DNA of 64,000 nt, from contig JBAJFG010000076.1 in assembly GCA_037903475.1 (NCBI GenBank), positions 372,001-436,000 on the forward strand, written 5' to 3'. The stretch is from Ancylostoma caninum. Lineage: Eukaryota; Nematoda; Chromadorea; Rhabditida; Ancylostomatidae. The notes beneath the pieces are model-generated. The model had not been told where the DNA came from. It saw nothing but the letters and a program-made list of their open reading frames with translations, and did no database searches. Every line of letters begins with the position of its first letter. The first letter of the stretch is position 1. A program made the translations under genes and the position numbers. Below, in pieces: positions 25,217-37,600 of the stretch.

Positions 25217-26020
25217 GTGCTCTCTGTTCTGTGTTTCCCAGAGCTCACTGCTTTATATCGATGCCCTCGTAATCCTGTTTGGTTTGCTTATGATGCGAGT
25301 AAATTCAAATTCGTTTACGTGCAACATTGTAACACAATTTTGAGTCAATCTCTGCTTTGCATCAAATTCTATACCTTAATTCTACACCATTCATTCTTAA
25401 ATAGTGAAGTGTTAAGCCGAAAAAAGCACCAGGTAGTAACAAAGGGCGAAAAAAAGCTAACAAAAACTGGGTGCAACTATTGATGAAGCCATGGACTGGA
25501 ACGTGGAATGGACTTCATCGTACAAAAAACAATTTTTCGTTTCGATGGGCTTCAGCGCTCAACAATCGTTTCATCAAACTCATCACTCTAGTGATTGAAT
25601 TGTTGCTGGTGCTAACATTGTGTAAAAATCAATAATTCGTTTCGATGGGCTTGAACACTCAACAAAAGTTTCATCAAACTCATCGCTCTAGTGATTGAAT
25701 TATGGCTGGTGCTGGCATTGTATAAAAATCAATAATTCTTTTCGATGGGCTTGAGCGCTCAACAATCATTTCATCAAACTCATCGCTTTAGTGATTGAAT
25801 TGTTGCTGGTGGTGCTGGCCACTGACATTTATTGGAAAATAGAATTAGCAGGGGCAAAATGCAGTTGGATAATAAAGGACAATTGCTTCATAAGTGTGAA
25901 AAATGTGAGATTTTTGAAAACAACTGTCTCCTGAGTTACACTTCCTTCAATATGTGCTTCGCGGATCCCTCTCATACGAGGGATCCTAGCAGGTTAGTCT
26001 CGTGGCTACGTGGGAATGTA
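25217..26020. repeat. Diverged third copy of the dispersed repeat
   Basis: This shares CCCAGAGCTCACTGCTT, GATGAAGCCATGG and GGCCACTGACATTTATTGG with the copies at 22.9 and 47.7 kb but is more diverged. It contains a local 100-bp triplication, listed separately. Confidence 0.6.
25538..25830. repeat. Tandem triplication, 100-bp period
   Basis: Three head-to-tail units begin at 25538, 25638 and 25738 (each TTTCGATGGGCTT... TCAACAA... TTTCATCAAACTCATC... AGTGATTGAAT). The related segment occurs once in the dispersed-repeat copies at 23.7 and 48.4 kb, so this copy amplified it locally. Confidence 0.85.
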
Positions 26021-26208
26021 TAGACCGCTCCAACACTGCCGAAGGACGGAGTCCATCTCCTGAATCGACATGTAATCGACTCATGTTGAAGTTCGGGGGC
26101 TGATAGTGGACCAAACGCAATCTCACGTATGCACTCACTCACTTACTAAGAAGCATGTCGATTCAGGAGATGGACTCCGTCCTTCGGCAGTGTTGGAGCG
26201 GTTTACAC
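26017..26208. mobile_element. Stem-loop MITE with about 50-bp perfect arms
   Basis: The arm ACCGCTCCAACACTGCCGAA through GAATCGACATG (26023-26072) is repeated exactly inverted at about 26154-26203. The flanks extend the pairing imperfectly (TGTATAGACC versus GGTTTACACA). The loop is about 80 bp. No coding capacity. Confidence 0.8.
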
Positions 26209-26379
26209 ATTCTGTTACTGCGTAGGTGTCCTTGCTTGGGTGTAGTGTGTGATGTAGCAAACGCAGCTCAGCAAGGTATTCCCTGTGGTTATATCTTCCA
26301 AGTTGAAAACAGCAATGGAAAAGAGCGTTTTCCTGATCTTGGAGAAGTTGGTGATACGGCGACTTCAATGAGGGCGAGG

Positions 26380-26760
26380 TCCGAGGAATTATCTAGCCTG
26401 CCCAAATTGAGAAAGAGTATGATGAGCGAGAGGAGGAGGCACCCGCTACTAAACCCCACCTTCGACACAGCAGAAGAACTGTTTGCCGGAACTTGAGGCA
26501 GTAGAGAAGTCCTCGTCTACGCGAACTTGGTCGTCAACATCGATTCGTTCAAACAGCTAACAATCCGAATCAGACGTTTGCAATTGAGAGGAAGTGGATC
26601 AATGCCAGTCTTGACAATCTTCGTCGCCCACGCTCTAACATTCAGCTACGACGAAGACGAGATCAAAGCTTTCTATGTGGGCTTGTTGAAGTTCTACAAG
26701 GAGAACTATACAGGGTGCGTCAGAATTATTGACGCACCTAAAATGAGTCTGTAGAAAAGA
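26380..26760 (+). pseudogene. RTE-type LINE endonuclease fragment
   Basis: The translation at 26527-26700 (NIDSFKQLTIRIRRLQLR, then LTIFVAHALTFSYDEDEI and FYVGLLKFYKENYTG) resembles the apurinic/apyrimidinic-endonuclease domain of strongylid RTE retroposons. It is interrupted by stops upstream (near 26494) and ends at 26754 with no reverse transcriptase following. A dead, truncated copy. Confidence 0.6.
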
Positions 26761-26769
26761 CAATATGCA

Positions 26770-28340
26770 AAAACATTCCAAATAAGCATACGTAGAATAA
26801 AGTCCATGACTTGGCGATCAGAATGAGTACATTGTGGTTCGCAGGAGGCTCCTTCCCCGCTGAAGCAGTCACAGAGACGACGAGGGATTGCATAGCCTCT
26901 GCGCCGCAACTAACTCAGGTCGTCTTTGTCCCAGATCTTGAACAGATAAGCCTTTGAGAGCTTGATGTTTCTGTGGATGATAGCGCATATCTTGCTCTCT
27001 ACGATATCCGTATGGCGTCATCCGTGGACTGGAACTCGGTTCACAAGGAAGCCTATTCTCTGCTAAATTAAAGTCGCTCAACTAGATTTCTGAAACTGGG
27101 CCCGTACCACTTTTGTCTCCTGCACAATAGCCAAGTCCTGCCAAAGTACCCTTGAATTCACCTTGTGATGCGAACTAAGATAACCAAGAAAATGTGCCCT
27201 TAGAACGTTGCTTGAATGAGAAACAAGGAAAGAAAAAAATTTTCTGTAGTAAAACATAGATGCCTTTCTTTGGCGGGAACACAACAAGACTTACGAACAA
27301 GGATTTGCTTTCATGTGATACTTGGAGAGTAAGACCTGCCCCACTTCCCATAGGAGTATCGCTTTCCTATATCTTACCCTCTTTATAATATGGAGGAATA
27401 ATGGACGAACTTCAGTTGCGGCGCGTCGGCGATATTCTCTGCTGACATCTTCGTGGCTGCTTTTACAAGGTCAATGCTCTACCTATATTCATTTTGTCCT
27501 ATTATTCCTTTGCGATCGTGACTGAAAATATTGCCACTGATTACAAGCATGTTCAGCTGCTCCTCGTCTGATAACACAGGAAACGTGGTAACTCAAGGGA
27601 TGCCACAAAAGCAAGCGCCTCCTGGAGCGATTGAATAGAATCCGCGCAATGGTATCCGTGACCTGGCAGAGGACTTCTAACGTCATCACGACACAGTATT
27701 TGTTTATCTGCTTCACCATGGATAAGCAAGAAAATACGACGTATGGGACCTCATGATCTAAGTGACCGCTAGTTTCAAGTGCGTAGAGTGCGTGCATAAA
27801 CTCTGAGTTTTCAACAGAGCTTCACTCAGCTCGCCATCTTGGTAACTCTGAGTTTTCAACAGAGCATCGCTCAGCTAGCCATCTTGGTTACCGGTGACGA
27901 GAAGTGGGTTCTTTATGTAATTCACGTAAGGAAATGTGGATGACTCGGATGCCGATAACTGCCAAAACTACTGCCAAAACGAGAACTACATCCTCAGAAT
28001 GTTTGATAGTATATTTGATATAATATTTATTTGATGGAATTACAAAGGAACCATTTGTTAAAAGCTGCTGCCAACAAAACTTACTGTTTGTGTAGGGTAG
28101 TGATTTCACTTACATTGTCTAAATGTTTGTTATATTGAGGAAAAAAAATTAATCCCAAAAGACGTCCAAAAAATGGCTGAAACTTTCGTGACGCGTAATA
28201 AAATAGACAACACTGAGTAGAGCTAAGAACCGATGTTTCGAACCTAATTTCAAGTGAGCCCAGTTCTCAGCTGACGGGTTCAGTATTGGATCTATTAGCA
28301 ACTGCATGAACTAATCCAAGCCCAAATCACTGAATCCTCA
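26770..28340. other. No gene recognised
   Basis: There are degenerate frames without a recognisable domain. A 46-bp direct duplication lies at about 27801-27892 (CTCTGAGTTTTCAACAGAGC... CATCTTGGT, twice). Otherwise nothing supportable. Confidence 0.4.
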
Positions 28341-28351
28341 AGATATTGTCC

Positions 28352-29276
28352 TTGTCACCACAGAACAAACGTCTGCAGCAGCACGGCCACGGCGGAGGCC
28401 GCCGCGCAGCTGCGGCGCAACACCGCCGCGAGGCTGTTGCGGGCGGCGTGGCGGGCATTTTGCCAGCCTTGCCAGCCTGCTGATTTATCGATTACCTCAT
28501 TGCCGCCGGATTTCCTCTGTTTTTGTTCGTTTTTCTCAGAGTTTTTCACATTTTCTTTTCTGTCTCGTTAATTTTTCATCCATTCCAGGCCAGAAGGGAT
28601 GTTGAGCTAACATCACTTCATAGTGCAAACCATTTATGTTTATTTATGCATGTTTGCTGGTATCAAGTCACGATCCAAAGCACAAATACGCATAGAAATT
28701 TCAATCCACCTCCATTCGACTTCATCCCACGGGGCAAGGTCTAAGCGATTGTCTTATTCACTTCTAACCCGTTAAAAATTGCATCCTCTATAAGAATGAA
28801 CACAGCACTGAGAAATGGATTTGTTGTCCTATGAAACATTTCCAAGCAGGAAATTTCTGGTGCAGCTATGTCGATTATGTTGAATTCCGACGAATGCAAA
28901 AGAAAGAAGTTTTAGAGATCACCAACAGTGGCATTCTAATGCTATGTCAGATTTTGAAAACAATGAATAGACAAAATATCTCACAAAGAGCTGTAAAAAG
29001 TCAGAAAGTAAAATTTGCCGTCGTTCTTCATTCCTTCTGGCCTGGAAAAGATGAAAATCAACGAGACAGGGAAAAAATACAAAAAACATGAAGAAGAACG
29101 AACAAAAACGGCGGAAATCCGGCCGCAATGAAGTAATCGATAAATCAGCCGGCTGCCAAAGCTGGCAAAATGCCCGCCACGCCGCCCGCAACAGCCTCGC
29201 GGCGGTGTTGCGCAGCAGCTGCGCGGCGGCCTCCGCCGTGGCCGTGCTGCTGCAGACGTTTGTTCCGTGGTGACAA
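28352..29276. mobile_element. 925-bp element with about 240-bp GC-rich terminal inverted repeats
   Basis: The left arm (28352-28595, starting TTGTCACCACAGAACAAACG) is repeated inverted at 29034-29276 (ending CGTTTGTTCCGTGGTGACAA). The arms contain an unusually GC-rich core (GGCCACGGCGGAGGCCGCCG). The interior of about 440 bp encodes nothing recognisable. The same peptide appears in both arms only because they are inverted copies. No clear target-site duplication. Confidence 0.85.
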
Positions 29277-30098
29277 AGACTATATGTATGTAGTATTACA
29301 CTCATTCGAGGCTGCATGAGTTCGGTGCTACAGCAACATACGCAGAATGTTACAGCCATATGATTAGTCAGCATGAGTTTCTTAATTAGTACTGAAAACG
29401 AATAGGAGCATTTTTAGGAGTTTTTGAATCAGCAAACTAGTACGTCAAACTTGTACGTAATTGCAATCGCATTGTGTTGGTTTCCATCCAACACGTCGAG
29501 ATCTTCCTCAGAACGGGTGTTTTGTATTGTGTAGATGAATGAAGTTAATTTCTCCTTCTTTTTTTTCTTCTTTTTCTAAATTTTGTGCACAGAAGTTGCA
29601 GTGCCATGCTGGTGGTAAGGTTGCGGGCTGCGGTTGGAAAAAGTAGAATTACCCGAAATGGAGGCGTAAAGCCTCCATGGCAGACCATTATCATAGAGAT
29701 TGAAAATTCTCAGTAAGCTTTTCACTTTTCTGAAGAGTTTTTTCACCAAATTGAAGGCTCAAGACTTGCCACAAAATTGTAGCAATCTGTCTACGTCAGC
29801 AGGTATTCTCAGACAATGTGCGGGTGAACCGTGGTACCAATATTTGGCGTAGGCAACTCTACAGTCAACCAAGTAACTGAACGCGGTCATTAAATTATCT
29901 ATGTGTGGTGAGCCTGCAGAAATTCCGCTGTCAGCCCGCTGAAATGATAATGTGGCGTGCTGACAACGGCAGTAATGCTTACTGGCGATGTGTGAATGGA
30001 ATTTTAGCAATCTCAAATTTAGCAACGATGGCTGCTTACTGATGGGACTCGAGAATGATTATGAGAGCGAAAGTGCTGTTGAAAATGACTACACGACT

Positions 30099-30236
30099 AT
30101 TTGAATAATCGAATATTCGAATGAACCCACCTCGAATATTCGAATAATCGAATATTTTGAGAGTTTCGAATATTCGAATGTTCAAATAAACGAGTATTTC
30201 GGAGTTGTCGAATATTCGAATAATCCGAATATTTTG
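30099..30236. repeat. AATATTCGAA palindromic array 3
   Basis: The third array of the TTCGAATA/TTCGAATAA unit, with interruptions such as CTCGAATATTCGAATAATCG. Same family as the arrays at 2.5 and 3.3 kb. Confidence 0.88.
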
Positions 30237-30513
30237 ATTTTTTCGCAGATGAATGTGTTCTTCGGATTTCTCCTAGAACGTCGAAAATTACGCAGTTTTG
30301 CAATCGAAGAGGATTTTCTCTACAAGAATATATGAGTCAAAACATACCGCAAGTACCGAACACGGTGATAGAACACTCCTAGTTAAACTGTTGTCCAGTT
30401 CTCAAGGCAATGGTTGTAGCATAAGGTTCATAGTGTTCACGAAACTAGCTTGGAATTGTACGTTTCTGCGACTTTAGAAGGTGGATTTCCATTGGTCCAT
30501 GTTATGTAACATC

Positions 30514-30939
30514 TCCTTTTGATCAAGAGGCAGTGAAGACAGCTGCGCGTTTCTTGGGAGGACATCAGAGGCGGTGCCTGAACAGTTTTTGGTGATGCTC
30601 GAACAGTTTCCGGGTGTTGACTGGACAAATCTCGGGTGTTCGCAGCTGCCTATCAAAAGTCATACGGCAAAGCACAACTTGCTTCCTATAATGCATGAGA
30701 TATTTGCTCCGAAGAGAAACATCTTCACTCACTTTCTCCTCTCCCGCTAGCCTTGCATAAGTATTTCTGGCTAGAGAACACGTACCCGGCCTCGTTCAGG
30801 CGTTTCATTTCCCACAGCTATTTAACACCAAAGAGAACAGTTTCTAATACTGTAATGCTGGTGCAACGTGTTCGGCATGTTCGGGTTCAGCACGGTAGAG
30901 AAGCGCAGCTTGTCTTCACTGCCTCTTGATCAAAAGGGG
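30514..30939. mobile_element. MITE with about 34-bp TIRs
   Basis: The left end CCTTTTGATCAAGAGGCAGT through CTGCGC is mirrored at 30902-30939 (GCGCAGCTTGTCTTCACTGC through AAAAGGGG). The interior of about 350 bp is non-coding. No target-site duplication was confidently identified. Confidence 0.75.
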
Positions 30940-31089
30940 AAAATCAGCCAAATCCATAGATACATAATTTAGGACGAAACAGTTGTCAAATTTGTGTTCA
31001 GCGAATTAAACGGTCCAATATAAAAGTCGTCAGCGATCCCTCGGCGTAAAAGCATGAAGAATCTATGCGATCGGTGTTATCGATTATGC

Positions 31090-31275
31090 ATCGATAGCTT
31101 TTGGCGGAAAGTACTGAAACCTTCATAGCCCTATAGAGGTTGCTTATTCAACGTTTGGATCTGATCGGTATAGATCGCGCACTGTAACAATCCCTTCATT
31201 GGAAATGCACTGCGATAAGAACATTAGTCCTGCAGTAGTCCTGCGCATGCCTGCGGCACTTTGTCTGAGTAGATG
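31090..31275. repeat. Dispersed repeat shared with 46.9-47.3 kb
   Basis: This shares ordered blocks (TTGGCGGAAAG, TATTCAACGTTTGG, CTGTAACA..CCCTTC, GGAATGCACTG, CTGCAGTAGTCCT, CTTTG.CTGAGTAG) with 46890-47320 in the same orientation. No coding content. Confidence 0.65.
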
Positions 31276-31523
31276 GTCAATTCTGTATTTGAATAGTTTA
31301 GGTGGGAATTAGGTGTCCATTGAATGCGAAGGAAAATTTCAGTTTCTCATTCACTCGACAGTTTAGTTTCTGTTTCTAGAATTTCAGGAACTGTTGATTT
31401 AAAAAGAATAATGGAAGTAGTCTTGCAGGGAGAAAAAGCCCTCCTGAACGCGTTGGATGTATTTCACAAAATTGCAGATGGGCTGAAAAATTATGACGCC
31501 AAGCCTATAGTGGAAATGCATTC

Positions 31524-31573
31524 GCATGAGGGCGTGGCCAGTTTTTTGTGAAGGTCCTTTTCAGTATAAATAA
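31524..31573 (+). promoter_or_regulatory. Core promoter of double-CAP gene A (TATA box plus conserved block)
   Basis: The TATA-like TATAAATAA is at 31565-31573, 50 bp before the ATG at 31615. Just upstream is GCATGAGGGCGTGGCCAG (31524-31541). A matching block and the TATA-like CATAAATAA occur at the same relative place before gene B. Conservation between paralogues supports a real promoter, but it was not tested experimentally. Confidence 0.6.
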
Positions 31574-31614
31574 TGCTGGTTAGGTCGTAATGCATTATTC
31601 AATTCTAATCCTCT

Positions 31615-34600
31615 ATGGGGACTTTTCACCTGGTAGGCTTGTCTTTCTCTCTGTTTCTTTCTGTCTCTCTGTTCCACCAAAAACGTTATGTTGGAGCTGT
31701 AAAACGATGCTGACCTGATAATTTTGCATTGGTTGCAGTACATTTCTAGAATTAAAGACAATAATGAACAATTTCAGACTCTCCTTGCATTTAATTCCAG
31801 ACTCTCCTTATCGTTGTCGTGGCACTCCTCAACGGAGCAAACTCAACAGGTATAGTCGACAGTAGTAATAATCTTCGGATACAGCAGCCAATCTGCTTTC
31901 TCTTTTCGGGGCATGTTATTCGTCGAAAATGTAGACTGAACTTTTATTTGAGTCGCAAAAACCTATTTTCAGTGTTTGGATGTGAAAATTCGATAATACC
32001 TGACGATTGGCGTGAAATGATCTTGAACTTCCACAATGAAAAACGCGAAATAGTTTCGCAGGGGAAGCAAGTGGATAAATCCAACAACCCTCTACCACCG
32101 GCACAACAAATGTACCGGCTTGTGCGTTTCCGGTATCATTCTAATTCAAAAGGAAACCATCGAAGTAACTTCAACATAGAAACTAGTTGGTGCATTCTCA
32201 ATGCATTTTAGGTTGATGCAACATTTTAGAATTTTCGATCACTTCGTTACCTTCGACAACCCCATTGACTCAATTTTCATGTCATCATGTTCAGCGAGTT
32301 TTTTCTCTCAAAATATGAGATGAGTGCGCATGAATAGGTGGCAGCCATGCAGCAAAACTCTCAGAGATTGCGAAGGGTGGTGAAACATTCATCAACAAAA
32401 TTATCGGAACTTGAGCCAGCTCTCCGAAGCGAATTTAGGTCTCTATTAACGTGGTGCATTAAATGACCCCTCCTCCATATCTAGCGTCTTTCTAGAGGGA
32501 AGCTTGAAAAGTTTCCGGAATCACAACCAAGAAATTTTCTTTTAAAAATTTCCTTTTTCTTTTAAAAATTCTGTTCGAGAGTCCTTCAAATGAATTCAAT
32601 AATGAATTCAATGTGAACTTGATCTGACAAAGTCTGTGCTTTTGACAGGGCGATCAAGTAAAGCAACTCCGATTGCGCTCAGCTACAGAGAGATGCTAAA
32701 TTTAGGTTCGCATCAATTTTTTTTTAACTGGAAGAGAAGACTACACGTTATCCGATCACCACTTGAATGCTGATTTTGGAGGATCATCATCTTCATTTTT
32801 CTGCCATAGTCTCTATTTTTGAGAACCAAGAGTAGCTGGACGCGAGCAAACAGAAAGCCACGTGCAAAATGTTAGGAAAAGGGGACCACATCAGAAAAAG
32901 TGAATGAAATCGTTGAAAAGACTTTGACAGACAGAAAACAAATACGTGCTAAATAAGGGAGCCAAGATCTATTGTGGGCCGTTAATTATTATTTTACCCC
33001 ACGATTTATATTTGAAAAGAAATCTCCAAAAGCAAGTCCGCATTTGCTCAATATCGAGCAAAAACAGAATGCAACATGAAAATCAGAAAATTATTTTGAA
33101 TTGTTGGATTGGATTTCAAAGCGAAATCGCGATTCATGTTGAAGCTCAGATTAAGCGCTACACTGTGGTACACACTACATAAAACTGCAATGAGAACAGT
33201 TGAAAGGAAACATGAATTCTGAACAAGAAAGTACCGTTCACTGAGGTAGAATGGTGACGGCGTCTGTTTTTGGGAGTTCCAGGGGAGTGATGGAAAAATC
33301 ATTGTAACTGAATATTAGCCGAAATTTTGAGAAACTTCGGCCGTGGTACCCCGAGCGACACGTACGGATTTGAATCGAAAAAAAGAGTTGTCCATTCATG
33401 TCAGCATGGGCTCTCGAGCAGATGTTATGGCTCATCAAAACATCTGTAATAAGGAAATCTAAAATTCCACCCCATTCAACGATATTTCAGCGTTGGCTTC
33501 CTCGTACCTGTACCTGTCTTAGAATCTTCACATCTTACCGTAAAGGACAAGATTCCGATGAAGAGACGTGTGAATCGTGGCTTCATCCGGTTATCCTGAG
33601 TACTTCAGAGAAATTCATTATGGGTAGAGGATGAAAAATTAGAAACAGACCGGACCACGTATAGGGCAATTTATACTAGCTGCGTGCGTCAGTCGCACAT
33701 CAGTCGCACGCATCCATTTGCAAGGGATTCCCGATGAAGACCGGTCAACATAGCATGTACATCCTCAGTGAAAAGAACGCGCGGCCGTCGCGAGGCCGTA
33801 AACGCGTGCGTCAGAGCTGCGACTGCGATGCGATTGCAATGAGAGTGTGCCCTATTCTTCATCATATAGACGCATGCGCGTCAGTCGCAACTCAATCCTC
33901 TCGAAGCCCAACATAAAGGCATCCAGAAGTTGCCTTTATGTTGGGTTTCGAGATGATTGAGTTGTAAAATAAAATATTGATCGCTCAGATTTGTTCTGTT
34001 TTCTTGTCATCCCGGAAACATTTCAAACCGCCCTCGTAGTGTTTTCGTCAGAAGTGAACATCCATATCAGTCGCCAACCTATCAGATACGAGGCCGAATT
34101 CCGGCGTGGCCGTGGCCAGCCACATTTGCCCAGCCAAAAGTCGGAGGAAAATGCTGATTTCAGCAGGAAAACGGCAATATCGTGCAAAATGACATTCATA
34201 ATCGTGCTCAGCACCTCAAACAACAGGCTATGTAAAGTTTCAGAAGGTTCTGTAAGATGCGATACCTACCGTACACCTACCGTAATCCTACTAAAATGGG
34301 GTTATTATACGAATTGGATGCGATTTCAGCGTACAGCACCTAAAATAACCACTCTATGCGAAGTTTCATCAAATTTTTTCCTGAAGATTCTGGCCACATT
34401 TGGCCGCCTTTCAAAACGCGGCCAAATGTGGTCGCTTTCGTAGCCATTAATGGCTGGCTACATGGCACCGGAATTATGTACGTTTTCCACCACCCACCGT
34501 AATTTCCTCATAACGGAGGTATAATACAAAATGAATGCGATATTTGTGTTCAGCACATCGAATAACCTCTACATGCGAAATTTGAGGGAGTTCGGTGAGA

Positions 34601-37600
34601 TACCTCATCAACAGTATATATGTCGGTGGCCAAATCTGACCGGCCAAAGGTCGCTGGCCGCGGCCACGCCGGAATTCGGCCTACGGAGACAGGCTAATTA
34701 GCAACAATACCATGCGGCAAAAGTTAATTATAACTGCAGCTACCAGCATAAGTGTGCACCTATAGAAGAAACTTCACTAAGAACGGAAGATGAGAGCGTG
34801 GAACAGAAGAGAACCCACCCACTTTTTGTACCCTGTGAGACAGTTAGGGTGCCAGAAGCATGACTGCTAAATGGATTCAATCATGTGGTTAGCCGCAATA
34901 TTTCCTACAACTCTTCACTATTATTCGTCTCCAGCTCGTGCCTTCAAATTTCTCTACCTTACATTGTTTTGTCTTCATAGACCTAGTTAGATGACAGTGC
35001 AAAACTCGGATTGGTAATACTACTGGTCGCTGATTCGGGTGCCTAAGAGTCCTTTGTCGTAAGAGTCTTCCCTTTGGGTAAGAAGCGAGCTGTAAATGCG
35101 CTCTTCAATGCTCATCTGTGCTGTTGGGCGAATACACTCCTCTAGCGTAGTTACCGCAAAGCGACTGTGAGCGGCGATGACTACACGGGACGATCGCCGA
35201 TTTTCGACAACTAGTGAGCGGTATTACAGATAATAGCTAGCGCTTTGCCTCTGAATATGAGCTCGTATTGGATTATTCGGCTAGAACACCAAAAAAAAAA
35301 ACGAAAAAAAAGCTCCAAAAAGCAATTGATTGTCTAGGACTTCCAGTCTAAATGGAATAAAAATGTTTCAAAACGAATTGTCAGTAGTGTTACTGGAACG
35401 TCACGCGACATAATGAAAGGTGAAAACGCAATGATTACGAATTTTTATGCATGACCCCTTGAGACGGGGGAGCATTAGTCTTTGAGCAAGAAAAGCAAGA
35501 AGCTAAGATATCCCCTGAGGAGCTGACTATCATAATTAATGGTCAAACGAATTAGCACACCAAATCTTGAAAACCGTTAGTAGTTTCGACGCAGTCTAGA
35601 CGCATGAATTATAGCTGAGTTCTTGTGCTATATGTAATTTGGTAACAGCCTGTTAACAAGCATGTTTCCATCCATGAAGTTGATGGTTTCCTTTCGAAAG
35701 GGTAGCTTTGCAATTTCTAGTAGTGAAAATAGGAGTATATACGATGGGAATACTACCCCAATTTCAGGTGTGGGACTGCAATTTGGAAAAGATAGGTTAT
35801 GATGAGTTGTCCAAGTGCAAACCACTTCCAGATTCAGGCATTGTCATTGACAAAGTAGGTCGTGATTTTCGTGATGGGATGTGAGTTTAATATTTGAACT
35901 CTTCGATTTAGGATGAGTAGATTAGATCTTTTGATTAGAATTTTTGATTAGACTTTCTACGAAGAAGAATTTCGACCTCAAAACAGAGACCAGTAAACTG
36001 CTGAATGCATGGTATGACGAGGTAAAACAGAATGACATTCCTGATAACTTGAGCTACAAACCAGCGTACCATAACTTTTCTGCGGTGAGCCTTTGACGAA
36101 CGTCTCTCTCTCGAAACAGCTCCTTCCGCTCAGAGGTTGTATGTCAGATCGTACGAGACAACGCGAAAGGCATCGGATGCACCTACACAACAGCATGTCC
36201 AGGTGGAACGAAGTTTGTCTGTGTGTATGATGCAAGGTACATCAGTTTCTTTCACAGCACTAGTTATTTGATGGCAGTAGGTCATTCACTTGTTTTTGTT
36301 TTACCTTAGAACAGCTAGCATTGCTCATTGGCCTTGACTAAAAAATCCATGCACCACCAATTTCCAAAAGTTAAGCAGCTTGGTATGCTAAAGTTGGGCT
36401 GCGTGACAAGAGGTACGCTGCTGGTCTGTGATTGGTCGATTCATGTGCGCGTTGCGGCTGCAGCCTCCTAGAATACGAGCAGTTCTGCGTGGGTATGGAC
36501 AACTTTTCTAAGCTTGAGTGGGACAGATGAGTGTTTTCGGAACCCACAAGCTGTGAGAAGGTGGACACCGATGTCATTTAGCGCGCCGAATCTGAAGAAA
36601 CAACCTGAACTTTAAAAGCGTATGCATGCGGCGCGGTCGCGTTGCGGCGTACATCTTGACCGCCACCCTTATGTATCGTATGTTTTCATTGACTAAGAAA
36701 TATTGAAACAAGGGGTGATGCACTACTTACTCAGGAACAGATTGATGATCAGACATACTAACATTGCACAAGCGTCCCTGCAAAATGAACTTATATGAAC
36801 TGGTGCTCTGTGAACACAATCGAATCTTAAATATTTCAGAAAAAACAACCCCACAGGTAAACTATACATAAAAGGACCCACGTGCGAAAAATGCGGCTCT
36901 GATACATGTACCAGATTTCTTTGTGAGCCAAAGGGATACACTCCTGGTAAGAAGTAGCTATGTATTATAGTACATTTCTCACTAATTAGAATATATCATA
37001 CCATGGTTCTCAATATTCTATGATTGAGCCTTCACAATTTTTGCTCTTGGCAGGTCATTACCACTGCATTAACGCTTTGACATTCCGCATGGTAGTTGAG
37101 AATCGTTGATTCATTAACCTTTGAGGTTATGTGACGAAAATAGATATTACTACTAGCCTATTGAAATCATTTTTTCACTTGTTGGTGCAGTTGAAGCCAT
37201 GAAAACGTTCCAAGGGAATCTTATAATAGCGTCACCATCTTCCTGCTGGAGCACTCAGTATCACAAATAAATGAAAATAAATAACCAATCTAATAGCAGA
37301 CGCCAAGTCTAGGTACATCTCAAGTTTTTCACTCGTAAGAGTGATTCTGAACATTTTGCGAGCACAGTAGTTTCTCCGGGAACAAAGTGTGGAATTACAG
37401 TGATCGTCCCAGTGAAATGCCCTGACGATGGTATGACTGAAAACATGCAGACGACTGCACAAAACATGCACAATTACTACAGGCAAAGACCATTTGGGAC
37501 TCTTCTATTTGACTTTTATTCAAGAACAATCCTTTGAACAAAATCAAATGAAAAATAGTTCAGGAGACTAATTGCAACTGGATGGGCCAGGAACAAACAA

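Larger units (their letters stand above)
32122..35767 (+). other. Expanded intron 3 of gene A
   Basis: This is 3.6 kb against 301 bp for the same intron in gene B. It holds a family X element (33.66 kb), a hairpin (33.89 kb) and a TIR element (34.09 kb). Sequence outside these is anonymous. No extra CAP exon is needed, because the flanking exons join in phase 0 exactly as in gene B. Confidence 0.75.

Noticed and set aside
31324..31551. 75-codon frame upstream of gene A considered as a first exon
   Set aside because: Composition is protein-like, but the TATA-like box and a short in-phase first exon (MGTFHL) lie downstream and match gene B; the frame is not preserved upstream of gene B.
33991..34443. 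150-codon plus-strand frame in gene A intron 3
   Set aside because: Mostly within a TIR element (34091-34682), no domain, and absent from the paralogue.
37483..37486. The GC donor of intron 8 as a sequencing error
   Set aside because: The same GC occurs in the independent paralogue with the same flanking CAG|GCAAR, so an error in both is unlikely.
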